Shown piece by piece: positions 26,690-34,695 of a stretch of DNA of 64,000 nt. The notes below the pieces were generated by a model that made no database searches, was not told where the DNA came from, and worked only from the letters and a program-made list of their open reading frames with translations. The translations under genes were made by a program, and so were the position numbers. The first letter of the stretch is position 1. The number at the start of each line of letters is the position of its first letter. Source of the DNA: CAG-877 sp045627525 (GTDB lineage: Bacteria; Bacillota_I; Bacilli_A; RF39; UBA660); the NCBI GenBank assembly GCA_045627525.1, contig JAZQNW010000013.1, positions 62,001 to 126,000 of the forward strand, given 5' to 3'.

Positions 26690-28135
26690 TTAAATATTAT
26701 TATCATTGTATAATTTCTTCATTAATATTGCTCCAATATCTTGTGTATTATGGGCTTCACAAACTGTAATTGGACTTATTTTCATATTCTTAATGGCATC
26801 TATATAATCTTCAGCTTTTGGAAAATATTCTGAATTATTATCAAATAAAGATAATTGATTATTTTCGACTTTATCACCAAACGCCTTATGAATCTTTTCA
26901 CCTTTTTCAGTATAATCAACAGGATAAACATGAAAATGAGTTTCTTCTAATATATCTCTTCCTAATTCTTTTTCTATTTTTTTTAGTACATTAATTATTG
27001 CATCTTTTGAAGTCATGCTTCCAATTTCTCTAGCATGTAGATGTGCTAAATCAATACATGGTCTAGCATATTTGACATTTTTACATATTTCTATGATTTC
27101 ATCTAAAGATCCTAATTGATTTACTTTTCCACCTATCTCTGGGTATAATTTAATACTTTTAGTATCTATGTTTTTTTCAACATCATTTAATGCATCTATA
27201 AGTCTTTTTAGCCCGTTTTTTCTATCTTCTTTTCCTGTACCATAACCAGCACCTGGGTGAAAAATAATTCTTGTCGCTCCTAATTTTTCTGCTAAGGCAA
27301 AAGCCTTAACTATTTCTTGTTTTGATCTTTCTACTACGTCTGATTTTATTGAAGCTAAACTGATATAATATGGTGCATGAATGGTAATAGTTAAATTATT
27401 TTCTTCTGCTAATTTTTTATATAATATTGCTTGTTCATCTTTCATTCTTATTCCGTAAGTACATTGTAGTTCTATACCATCTAAATTTATTTCTTTTAGC
27501 CAAGTAAAAATATTTTCTCTCTTTTTACCATATGAACTATTAAAAAAATTAATTGGAAAACCTGCAACTAAAAATTTAGGACTGTCGTACATTATTTTCT
27601 TTAATTGCTCATATATCATTTTTATTGTTTCATTTGATTCTTTTCTATCTTCTTGGCCTTTATGACTAAAGAAATCATTCCATTCTTCTAGTACTTCTTT
27701 TATGTTATTTTTATTTACTTTATCAGATAATATCTTTTTAGCTGTTTTATTATAATTCATTAATGATACTACTGCTAGTGTTTTATAGTATGATTTTTCT
27801 GGTATATGTGATTTTTTATAAAATTCTAAGGCCATATCATCTGTTATTTTTTTTGGATTTTTTATAATTATTTTATTAGTTCTATATATAGTTGTTGCGC
27901 CTTCTAATTTTACATTTTCTGCATCTTCCGGTATTTCTACATCATATATTGTATCTCCTCTATGAAGCCATCTTATTATACTGTCTTCTTCTGAATAATT
28001 AAATCCTCCAAAATCTTTAGGATTAGCAGCTGTCGGATTCCAATTATCGCTTATATTAATTTCATTAACTTTATAATCAAGTCCTATTTTAGCACCACTT
28101 TTAGTTCCATACATTACTTTTACAAATTTTTTCAT
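26690..28135 (-). CDS. Endonuclease IV-like (AP endonuclease family 2) protein with novel N-terminal domain
   Basis: 481 residues in two parts. Residues 1 to about 200 are not recognised; they start MKKFVKVMYGTKSGAKIGLD and contain WNPTAANPKDFGGFNYSE. Residues from about 205 form a xylose-isomerase-like TIM barrel of the Nfo type: the usual metal ligands appear as TIHAPYYI (His), IIFHPGAGYG (His), PEIGG (Glu), CIDLAHLHA (Asp, His), HFHVYP (His) and a final CEAHN (Glu, His). Nfo nicks DNA at abasic sites; typical proteins are about 280-300 residues with no such N-terminal domain. Translation is coupled to the HIT gene by an ATGA overlap and there is no separate ribosome binding site. Confidence 0.8.
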   Translation of the reverse strand: MKKFVKVMYGTKSGAKIGLDYKVNEINISDNWNPTAANPKDFGGFNYSEEDSIIRWLHRGDTIYDVEIPEDAENVKLEGATTIYRTNKIIIKNPKKITDDMALEFYKKSHIPEKSYYKTLAVVSLMNYNKTAKKILSDKVNKNNIKEVLEEWNDFFSHKGQEDRKESNETIKMIYEQLKKIMYDSPKFLVAGFPINFFNSSYGKKRENIFTWLKEINLDGIELQCTYGIRMKDEQAILYKKLAEENNLTITIHAPYYISLASIKSDVVERSKQEIVKAFALAEKLGATRIIFHPGAGYGTGKEDRKNGLKRLIDALNDVEKNIDTKSIKLYPEIGGKVNQLGSLDEIIEICKNVKYARPCIDLAHLHAREIGSMTSKDAIINVLKKIEKELGRDILEETHFHVYPVDYTEKGEKIHKAFGDKVENNQLSLFDNNSEYFPKAEDYIDAIKNMKISPITVCEAHNTQDIGAILMKKLYNDNNI

Positions 28136-28563
28136 AATTCAAATTCATCTCTCATCATCTCATATATTTTTATCTTTTCTTCTTTGGTAAAGATATCTTT
28201 TTGTCTTTTTAATTTACTATTAGACCATTTCCAAAAATTATATCCAAAATGTCTGTCTTTATAAATTTTATTAAATAATTTAATACTCGTTTTATATCTT
28301 GGAACAAACCAAAAATGTACATTTGGCTTTTTATTATCTTTATATGCATTATTCATTAAACAAGCGAAATTGTACATAGTTGGAGAAAATATTTTATCGC
28401 AAACTCTTTCTAATTCTTTTTCCAGTTTTCCTAACTCTTCCCACTCTTCTTTTGTCATATCACTTAATTTTTCCTTAGTACTTGAAATAATACATGCACC
28501 AGGAAATTCTTGACACCAATCTTGAAATATTATTTCAAAATATTTTCCTTTATATAATTCCAT
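28132..28563 (-). CDS. HIT-like nucleotide-binding protein
   Basis: 143 residues. The C-terminal PNVHFWFVPRYK resembles the end of the histidine-triad motif (HxHxHxxPR), but only one His is left in the expected triad, so hydrolase activity is doubtful. The N-terminal FQDWCQEFPGACIISS region corresponds to the HIT entry strand. HIT proteins act on dinucleoside polyphosphates and adenylylated compounds, including 5'-adenylylated DNA ends in the aprataxin branch. Its stop overlaps the ATG of the Nfo-like gene (ATGA), which suggests a joint job, possibly in DNA end or abasic-site repair. Confidence 0.65.
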   Translation of the reverse strand: MELYKGKYFEIIFQDWCQEFPGACIISSTKEKLSDMTKEEWEELGKLEKELERVCDKIFSPTMYNFACLMNNAYKDNKKPNVHFWFVPRYKTSIKLFNKIYKDRHFGYNFWKWSNSKLKRQKDIFTKEEKIKIYEMMRDEFEL

Positions 28564-28668
28564 TAATTCACCTTCTAATATTACTTAATATAAGTATAAC
28601 ATACGTATATATTTTTTTATTTAAAATAAAATAATTTTGTAAACATTTTATATTATTTAAATTTTCTA

Positions 28669-28696
28669 TTTACTTTTAAATTTAAAGTGTTATAAT
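28669..28696 (+). promoter_or_regulatory. Promoter of the YitT-family gene
   Basis: -35 TTTACT (28669-28674), 16-base spacer with extended TGT, -10 TATAAT (28691-28696), 25 bases before the ATG. Confidence 0.6.
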
Positions 28697-28720
28697 TTTT
28701 TTACTTTGGGAGTTGATTTA

Positions 28721-29599
28721 ATGAAAAAAGTATTAAATATTTTTAATTGGGATTTAATTGATATAGTAAAAGTATTATTTGGATCTTTATTATTTTGTTT
28801 TGCTATTAATATTTTTGTTGTACCTAATAATATGTATAACGGAGGTGTTTTAGGTTTATCACAATTAATAAGAAGTTTTTTAATTAATACATTTTCTATA
28901 AAAACCAATTTTGATTTTAGTGGTATAATCTATTATTTTATTAATATTCCATTATTTATAATTGCTTATAAAAACTTGGGAAAAACATTTTTTGTAAGAA
29001 CATTATTTGTAATAACTATTCAGGCTGTTTTACTTTCAGTAATACCAATTGTTCATGTTATAGATGATGTTTTAGCAAGTGTATTAGTGGGTGGTGTTTT
29101 AGCAGGTATTGGTATTGGTATGACTTTAGCTGTAGGTGCTTCTACTGGTGGTACTGATATAATTGGGCTTATTCTTGCTCAGAAAAATAATAATTTTTCT
29201 GTTGGTAAATTAGGATTAATATTTAATTTAGTTATATACTCTATTGCTGGAATTTTATATGGTATAGAAGTTATGATTTATTCTATTATTTATTCTGTAA
29301 TAAATACTTTAATGATTGATAAAATGCATAATCAAAATATATCTTCAACAGCATTTATTTTTTGTAAGAAAAAACCTATAGAAATTAATAATTATATTAA
29401 AAATGAGTTAAATAGAGATTTTACTTATTGGGATGCTAAAGGTGGATATGATGATTCTAAAACTTATATTATATATACAGCTTTAACTAAATATGAATTA
29501 ATTCTATTAGAAAAGAAAATCAAATTATTAGATGATCATGCATTTATAATTAAAAGTGAAAAATCTGGTATTGATGGTAATTTTAAAAAGAAATTTTAA
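28721..29599 (+). CDS. YitT-family membrane protein (DUF161/DUF2179)
   Basis: 292 residues. Five to six membrane helices (about 13-190) include VVPNNMYNGGVLGLSQ and GASTGGTDIIGLI, the glycine-rich family signatures, followed by a cytoplasmic DUF2179 domain of about 80 residues (GYDDSKTYIIYTALTKYEL). Family function is unsettled; transport is suspected. The start is ATG 28721, eight bases after GGGAG; the TTG at 28706 overlaps that site. It ends at a long bidirectional terminator. Confidence 0.9.
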   Translation: MKKVLNIFNWDLIDIVKVLFGSLLFCFAINIFVVPNNMYNGGVLGLSQLIRSFLINTFSIKTNFDFSGIIYYFINIPLFIIAYKNLGKTFFVRTLFVITIQAVLLSVIPIVHVIDDVLASVLVGGVLAGIGIGMTLAVGASTGGTDIIGLILAQKNNNFSVGKLGLIFNLVIYSIAGILYGIEVMIYSIIYSVINTLMIDKMHNQNISSTAFIFCKKKPIEINNYIKNELNRDFTYWDAKGGYDDSKTYIIYTALTKYELILLEKKIKLLDDHAFIIKSEKSGIDGNFKKKF

Positions 29600-29637
29600 A
29601 AGGTGTAAATGTTTATAAAACATTCACACCTTTTTTT
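29598..29637. terminator. Bidirectional terminator between YitT gene and ABC permease gene
   Basis: Long hairpin: AAAAGGTGT (29598-29606) with ACACCTTTT (29626-29634), one mismatch, then a further 7-pair stem and a small loop, and T-run. Confidence 0.88.
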
Positions 29638-30404
29638 AATTCTTTAGTACAAATTATGTTCATTAATCCTATTAATAATATATAGATGGTTATTGAAAGT
29701 ATGCTAATAAGTTTAATAGTACTATTATCTAACAAAATTGTATCTTTAAATATTGACATTATATTATTATTAAATAATCCAACAATAAATAATGATAATA
29801 TTACAAATGACTGAGATAATATATAGCCAATAATTCCAAAGATAAATGAGAAAGCAACTTTATTATCATTTTTTCTAAATCCTAATATTATTCCTAGATA
29901 TCCTGATTGAATAGAATTTATTATTTCTAAGAAAAGTATTATTATTACTAAAATAACAAATAATAAAGTATTCATATTAAATCCATTTGATATTTTATTA
30001 ATTGCATCTTTTAACATTATCCATCTTTCTTCAGTATAATATGTTATAAATAAACTTATTAGCATTACGACAAATCCAACAATAGTAAATATTACTGTTT
30101 GAAGAAATCTTGATTCATATATTTCTGTTTTAGATACTGGAAGTGTATGCGTTAAGTATGATTCATCTTTATAAAGTGAATCTTTAAATCTTACCCAAGA
30201 TCTTATTATAGTATTAATTAAAATACTAAAAACCATTGAAAACATAAATCCAACACAAATTTGAGATATTATACCTACTATAAATGTCTGTTTTAATGAA
30301 AAGAATAATCTAGTTAATAAGGAACCTAAAATAGCTAAGATATAGAATATTGACATATTTTTTATCATATATTTTAAATCATATTTTAATAATTTATTTA
30401 ACAT
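29613..30404 (-). CDS. ABC transporter permease, YtrC/D-like
   Basis: 263 residues with six membrane segments. It carries the DESYLTHTLPVSKTEIYESRF segment typical of small ABC-2 type permeases paired with YtrB-type ATPases. It overlaps the ATPase gene by 7 bases, and a GntR regulator gene precedes both. In Bacillus similar ytr operons answer wall-active antibiotics; the substrate here is unknown. Confidence 0.82.
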   Translation of the reverse strand: MLNKLLKYDLKYMIKNMSIFYILAILGSLLTRLFFSLKQTFIVGIISQICVGFMFSMVFSILINTIIRSWVRFKDSLYKDESYLTHTLPVSKTEIYESRFLQTVIFTIVGFVVMLISLFITYYTEERWIMLKDAINKISNGFNMNTLLFVILVIIILFLEIINSIQSGYLGIILGFRKNDNKVAFSFIFGIIGYILSQSFVILSLFIVGLFNNNIMSIFKDTILLDNSTIKLISILSITIYILLIGLMNIICTKELKKGVNVL

Positions 30405-31093
30405 TTGAACATCCTCCTAAATATTTCATCTATTGAGCCATTTTCTTTATTTCTTAATTTATCAGCATCACTTTGTAATATTATCTTTCCTTTATCGATA
30501 AAAATCACTTCGTCTAATATTCTTTCAATATCTGAAATTAAATGAGTTGAAATTATTACACTAGCATCTTTATTAAAATTATTTAAGATTGTATCTAATA
30601 TATAGTCTCTAGTGGCAGGATCCACACCACCCAATGGTTCATCTAAAATATATAAATCTGCTTTTCTTGACATTACTAATACTAGTTGAACTTTTTCTTG
30701 CATACCCTTACTCATTCTATCTAATTTTTGATTAACATCTAAATCCAAATCTTTTAACAATTTTAAAGCTTTTTTCTTACTAAAATTATCATAAAATTCT
30801 TCAAAGTATTCTATTACTTCAATTACTTTCATTTCTTTATTTAAATAAGTTCTTTCTGGTAAATATGATATTATTTTTTTACTTTCTACACCAATATTTT
30901 TACCATTTACTTTTATTGTTCCTTCAGTTGGTGTTAATAAATCATTTATTAATTTTATTAATGTTGTTTTACCTGTACCATTTTTTCCTAATAAACCTAT
31001 TATTTTTCCTTTAGATATTGTTAAATTAATGTCTTTTAATACTTTTTTATTACCATAATTTTTAGATAAATGTTCAATAGTTAGTAGTTCCAT
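30398..31093 (-). CDS. ABC transporter ATP-binding protein, YtrB-like
   Basis: 231 residues. Walker A is GLLGKNGTGKTTLIKL, the signature is MSKGMQEKVQL, Walker B is LYILDEPLGGVD, and the switch His is STHLIS. Belongs to the antibiotic/lipid-type exporters that pair with a small ABC-2 permease. TAGGAG precedes ATG 31093. One base separates it from the GntR gene, so the three genes form one operon under the operator at 31484-31500. Confidence 0.92.
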   Translation of the reverse strand: MELLTIEHLSKNYGNKKVLKDINLTISKGKIIGLLGKNGTGKTTLIKLINDLLTPTEGTIKVNGKNIGVESKKIISYLPERTYLNKEMKVIEVIEYFEEFYDNFSKKKALKLLKDLDLDVNQKLDRMSKGMQEKVQLVLVMSRKADLYILDEPLGGVDPATRDYILDTILNNFNKDASVIISTHLISDIERILDEVIFIDKGKIILQSDADKLRNKENGSIDEIFRRMFKC

Positions 31094-31094
31094 A

Positions 31095-31454
31095 TTATTC
31101 TCCTATCTTTTCCAAATAATTAATTGAATCGGCTTTTCCTAAACCTATTCTTTTCATTCCTTCAAAATAACTTTTCGCTAAAGTTAATGCATATTCATCT
31201 TTTAATTTTTCTACTACCTTTGGATCTTTAGTAACAAATTTACCATTTGTTCTTTCGGTATAAATTAATCCTATATCTTCTAGTTCAGATAATGCCTTTT
31301 GCATGGTATTAGGATTAACTTTAAATGTTATTGAAAAATCTCTAACTGATGGTAATTTTTCACCACACTTAAAAGCACCTGATATTATGTATATTTTTAC
31401 ATATTCTAATAGTTGAATATAGATTGGTATATTATTATCAAATGTTATATTCAT
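31095..31454 (-). CDS. GntR-family (YtrA-type) transcriptional repressor
   Basis: 119 residues: a winged helix (about 9-76) with GEKLPSVRDFSITFKVNPNTMQKALSELEDIG split as recognition helix NPNTMQKALSELE, the wing TERTNGKFV, and a short helical tail for dimerisation. The short effector part places it in the YtrA group. It is the first gene of the ABC operon, and a perfect inverted repeat overlaps its own -10, so autorepression is expected. GCGAGGCGATAATT precedes the ATG. Confidence 0.9.
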   Translation of the reverse strand: MNITFDNNIPIYIQLLEYVKIYIISGAFKCGEKLPSVRDFSITFKVNPNTMQKALSELEDIGLIYTERTNGKFVTKDPKVVEKLKDEYALTLAKSYFEGMKRIGLGKADSINYLEKIGE

Positions 31455-31483
31455 AATTATCGCCTCGCTGTATCACTTAATTA

Positions 31484-31500
31484 ATACAATAGTATTGTAT
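31484..31500. promoter_or_regulatory. Probable GntR operator
   Basis: Perfect inverted repeat ATACAAT-AGT-ATTGTAT covering the -10 box of the operon promoter. Confidence 0.7.
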
Positions 31501-31522
31501 GACGTATATTTTATTTTGTCAA
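31494..31522 (-). promoter_or_regulatory. Promoter of the GntR-ABC operon
   Basis: -35 TTGACA (31517-31522), 17-base spacer, -10 TACAAT (31494-31499), about 40 bases before the regulator's ATG. Confidence 0.82.
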
Positions 31523-31526
31523 TAAA

Positions 31527-31552
31527 AAAGATTAGAAAAATTTCTAATCTTT
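31527..31552 (-). terminator. Terminator of the deaminase gene
   Basis: Perfect 12-pair stem (31527-31538 with 31541-31552), then T-run on the minus strand, abutting the -35 of the GntR operon. Confidence 0.85.
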
Positions 31553-32009
31553 AATATATTTCTTTATCCATATTTTTGTATTCTTCAAATAATTTTAAAC
31601 ATTCATCTCTATCAACACAAACCATATAGTCGCCTAATTTTTCTCTTCCACCAAATATTTTGTCAAATTTGTCATCTCTAAATCCTATATCTTCATTATC
31701 TTTAATTGTGCATCCATAGTAAATTTTATCAATATTTGCCCACATGCAAGCACATAGACACATATGGCAAGGTTCACCTGTTGTATAAATTGTACATCCA
31801 GACAAATCGTGTGTATCTAATTTATCACATGCATCTCTTATTGTTGCTATTTCACCATGACATGTTGGATCATCATTTATTAATACTCTATTATGGTCAC
31901 TTGCTATAATAACACCATCTTTAACTATGACTGAGCCAAATGGTCCTCCATGATGATTTTTTATACCTATTCTTGCTTCTTCTATTGCATTTCTCATAAA
32001 TTCATTCAT
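31551..32009 (-). CDS. Nucleoside/base deaminase, guanine deaminase-like
   Basis: 152 residues of the zinc cytidine-deaminase fold. The zinc and catalytic residues are clear: TCHGEIATIRDAC with His and Glu, and EPCHMCLCAC with two Cys ligands. GGPFGSVIVKDG near the start and overall length resemble Bacillus GuaD, which deaminates guanine to xanthine. It lacks the features of tRNA adenosine deaminase TadA (shorter loop, different C-terminus), but base specificity is inferred only. Monocistronic. Confidence 0.82.
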   Translation of the reverse strand: MNEFMRNAIEEARIGIKNHHGGPFGSVIVKDGVIIASDHNRVLINDDPTCHGEIATIRDACDKLDTHDLSGCTIYTTGEPCHMCLCACMWANIDKIYYGCTIKDNEDIGFRDDKFDKIFGGREKLGDYMVCVDRDECLKLFEEYKNMDKEIY

Positions 32010-32063
32010 ATTTTATTTCACCTATTTTCTATTACCATTTCATTATATCACATTTTCTTTTAT

Positions 32064-32092
32064 TTGACTAAATTATACGTATATGATAATAT
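32064..32092 (+). promoter_or_regulatory. Promoter of the methyltransferase-like gene
   Basis: -35 TTGACT (32064-32069), 17-base spacer ending in extended TGA, -10 TAATAT (32087-32092). Confidence 0.5.
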
Positions 32093-32115
32093 AACGCCTA
32101 TTAAGAGGGGATTTT

Positions 32116-32880
32116 ATGGTTAAATTTTATAAAGAGGAAATTAGAAATCGTCTTTATGAGTTTTTGAATGAAAATAAGGACGGTTACACTGAAGATGAAC
32201 TAGATTTCATAAAAAATTTTTTTTGGATAAATTTTAAATCTTTTGCAACTATTGATATATTGATGCAATTATATGATGAAATTGGAGTTTATGAAATTTT
32301 AAAAGAAGCAGCTACAAGTGGAAAAATTTCAAATAAATTTTTAAGAGATAGTTTTTATGAAATGCATTTAAAAAAATTACAAGATTTTTTTCCTATTGAC
32401 GGTAATATTTTAGATGTAGCATCAGGTTATATTCCAGCTTTTGGAAATAATATAGCAAAAAAGCAATTACAAATAGGTACTGGTAAAATTACTGTATGTG
32501 ATCCATCATTAATTATTAAAGAATCAAAATATAAAAATATGATTTTGTGTAAAGAAGAATTTACTACTAATACTGATGTTACAAAATACGATTTGATTAC
32601 CGGTATAATGCCATGTGAAGCTACTGTCCCTATTATTGAAGCAGCTTGTAAGTCGCAAAAAGATTTTTATGTAGCAATGTGTGGATGTGTTCATTTTCCT
32701 AATGATGATTTAATGGTTGATTATGGCGTGCAATATTTAGTAGATGAATATCAGGATTATGTTATAGATTTTACTGAAAGAGCTCTAAAAAAATATGATA
32801 ATGGAAAATTACATATAGAAAGACTAGATTCAAAATATGGTATTGATTATCCTATTCTTATAAATAAAAAGCAAAAATAA
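32116..32880 (+). CDS. SAM-dependent methyltransferase-like protein
   Basis: 254 residues. A helical N-terminal region (about 1-95) precedes a class I methyltransferase-like core with NILDVASGYIPAFGNNIA as the SAM loop and VCDPSLII as the acidic strand. Later motifs are weak: YDLITGIMPCEATV takes the place of the substrate strand. The helical N-terminus followed by this core is reminiscent of rRNA methyltransferases of the Arm/Rmt style, but target cannot be decided. AAGAGGGG precedes ATG 32116. Single gene between its promoter and a bidirectional terminator. Confidence 0.65.
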   Translation: MVKFYKEEIRNRLYEFLNENKDGYTEDELDFIKNFFWINFKSFATIDILMQLYDEIGVYEILKEAATSGKISNKFLRDSFYEMHLKKLQDFFPIDGNILDVASGYIPAFGNNIAKKQLQIGTGKITVCDPSLIIKESKYKNMILCKEEFTTNTDVTKYDLITGIMPCEATVPIIEAACKSQKDFYVAMCGCVHFPNDDLMVDYGVQYLVDEYQDYVIDFTERALKKYDNGKLHIERLDSKYGIDYPILINKKQK

Positions 32881-32901
32881 TTATGTTTATTTTTGCTTTT
32901 T
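32866..32901. terminator. Bidirectional terminator between methyltransferase-like and DUF1810 genes
   Basis: 15-pair stem (32866-32880 with 32887-32901), six-base loop, T/A runs on both sides. Confidence 0.88.
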
Positions 32902-33312
32902 TAATATTTCTATAGTTTTTTCATCTTTTATTCCATTATAGTATTTATCCAAAACTTTTTGAAATGTATCTATTTCTGGATTAGAAATAGCAAATAAAGT
33001 CATAGATGATTTTAATTTTAAATCATCAGGATAGCCCATGACTTCTGTTGGATTATTAGTTGATAATTTTAATAATGCCTCACTTATTTCAATCAACCTT
33101 TTTTGTAATGTCTCATTTTTCATATATTCTTTTGCCTCATTAATATCTTTGATTGCATAGAAATTAGCTTTTGATGAAAAACCTAATCCTACTATTTGAG
33201 GAAATATATACCAAATCCAGTGGCTTCTTTTATGACCATTCATTATTTCTTTTAATGCAATTTCATAGTCATATTCTTGTGCTTTTAAAAATCTATTTAT
33301 ATCATATTTCAT
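32887..33312 (-). CDS. DUF1810 family protein
   Basis: 141 residues. The family signature is complete: an N-terminal FLKAQEYDYEIALKEI, GHKRSHWIWYIFPQIVGLGFS, and YPDDLKLKSSMTLFA. No biochemical function is established that I can assert. TTTGGTGAT precedes ATG 33312. Monocistronic. Confidence 0.9.
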   Translation of the reverse strand: MKYDINRFLKAQEYDYEIALKEIMNGHKRSHWIWYIFPQIVGLGFSSKANFYAIKDINEAKEYMKNETLQKRLIEISEALLKLSTNNPTEVMGYPDDLKLKSSMTLFAISNPEIDTFQKVLDKYYNGIKDEKTIEILKKQK

Positions 33313-33344
33313 ATTATCACCAAAAATATTATATCATTAAAATT

Positions 33345-33375
33345 AAATAAGATAATCAAATAGATTATCTTATTT
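33345..33375 (-). terminator. Terminator of the E2-like acyltransferase gene
   Basis: 13-pair stem (33345-33357 with 33363-33375), loop of 5; the T-run after it is weak. Confidence 0.65.
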
Positions 33376-34198
33376 CTTTCATTTCTACTTTTTTTGAAGC
33401 AGCTTCTTCTAGTAGTTCTGGATTATTAAGTATATATTGAATTAATTTTAAAGATTTTGCAAAATAATATCCATCTGCAATTCTTTCATCTAAATTAATA
33501 CCAAACTCACAAAAATATTTAGAACCTTCTTTTTTTATTTCACCCATTGTGATTAATCCAGAACAAGTACCAAAGTTAGTTATATTATGATAAATTGCTC
33601 CACATTTTATTGATCCTAAATTAGAAATTATAATACTACTATAGTATATATTATCTTTCATAAAAGATGCTGGTAATAAATCTTTTCTATCCATCCACTT
33701 AAGTAGTCCCATTAGTGGAACTCTAACTATATTTGGCAACTTTCCTATTGTATCAATAACAGAATTAGCTCCTTCTTTTTTTACTTTTTTATTTCTAATT
33801 CCTTCTAATTTATTTTTTATATATTCTGCTATTGAATATATATTAGAATTTTTTTCAATTGGTACCATAATCATTAATTCTTGTGCTTTATCATCAAAAC
33901 TTTCTTTAGCAACAAAGGATACGACGATATCATTATGTTCATATAAATGTCTATTAGTTACAAACCTATTTAATTTAGGTCTATTATAAAAACTTTTTCC
34001 TATTGCGGTAACAAACGCATGAAAGTAAGTTATTTTCTCATTGTTCTTTTTTTTCTTTTCGATATATTCTACTAACTTTGTAACATCAACTTTTTCATTA
34101 ATATAAACATCACTATCACATCTGTCTGGCTTTATATCAATCAAACATTGTGATAATCCACCTATTTTTACTCTTTTACCATCTCTTCTATTTTTCAT
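33365..34198 (-). CDS. E2/CAT-like acyltransferase-fold protein lacking the catalytic His
   Basis: 277 residues resembling the catalytic domain of 2-oxoacid dehydrogenase acyltransferases, without a lipoyl domain. The family's DHRxxDG motif reads DERIADG here, so the catalytic His is Glu; the Asp and Gly are kept. It starts MKNRRDGKRVKI, as free-standing members do. Start chosen as ATG 34198 after GTGGTGAG; the TTG at 34243 has no ribosome binding site. No dehydrogenase E1/E3 genes are near, so a scaffold or non-canonical role is likelier than a classic E2. Confidence 0.75.
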   Translation of the reverse strand: MKNRRDGKRVKIGGLSQCLIDIKPDRCDSDVYINEKVDVTKLVEYIEKKKKNNEKITYFHAFVTAIGKSFYNRPKLNRFVTNRHLYEHNDIVVSFVAKESFDDKAQELMIMVPIEKNSNIYSIAEYIKNKLEGIRNKKVKKEGANSVIDTIGKLPNIVRVPLMGLLKWMDRKDLLPASFMKDNIYYSSIIISNLGSIKCGAIYHNITNFGTCSGLITMGEIKKEGSKYFCEFGINLDERIADGYYFAKSLKLIQYILNNPELLEEAASKKVEMKEIR

Positions 34199-34262
34199 TT
34201 TACTCACCACTTTAATGTTATCATAATTTGAATTTTTAAACAACTTTTAATATTTGATTATT

Positions 34263-34586
34263 TTATTGTGGATTTTTGATAGCTGTATCTACCACTTTAT
34301 TATTTTCAAACATTAGGCAATAGTCTTGATCAGGCGTTGATGAATTAATGAAGTAACATATTATATTATCGTTATCTATAGTTGTTGTTTCTCCTAGTAA
34401 GTCATATATCTCTTCTTTTGTCATTCCTTCTAAATGATATTTGTCTTCTAAACTATCTATCATTAAGTGTCTTTCAGATATGTGATTTTCCCAACCTTCT
34501 TTTGAAAAAGATATTGGATCATTGTTAATTAAACTGCATCCTGTTGCTAATAAGGATATTGCTATTATACTTATACTTTTTTTCAT
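34263..34586 (-). CDS. Small lipoprotein, SmpA/BamE-like fold
   Basis: 107 residues. Lipobox LLATGC with Cys at residue 17 marks a lipoprotein processed by LspA. The mature part HLMIDSLEDKYHLEGMTKEEIYDLLGE resembles the SmpA/OmlA (BLIP-like) pattern of one helix pair followed by strands. Function unknown. AAGAGGTAATTT precedes ATG 34586; it lies 65 bases upstream of the acyltransferase-like gene. Confidence 0.8.
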   Translation of the reverse strand: MKKSISIIAISLLATGCSLINNDPISFSKEGWENHISERHLMIDSLEDKYHLEGMTKEEIYDLLGETTTIDNDNIICYFINSSTPDQDYCLMFENNKVVDTAIKNPQ

Positions 34587-34638
34587 AAATTACCTCTTTA
34601 TATTTTTATGTAATTAATTATATCATATTTTATAATAG

Positions 34639-34667
34639 TTGAAAAATATTATACTTTGTGATATAAT
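34639..34667 (+). promoter_or_regulatory. Strong promoter of the 34696 gene
   Basis: -35 TTGAAA (34639-34644), 17-base spacer with extended TGA, consensus -10 TATAAT (34662-34667). Confidence 0.8.
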
Positions 34668-34695
34668 ATGTAGTACTTTTAAGGGGATGATATGT

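Noticed and set aside
14260..28135. TGA read as Trp (Mycoplasma code 4)
   Set aside because: ireB, lspA, the HIT gene and the exporter ATPase gene all end at TGA where their families end, and visible Trp residues are coded TGG.
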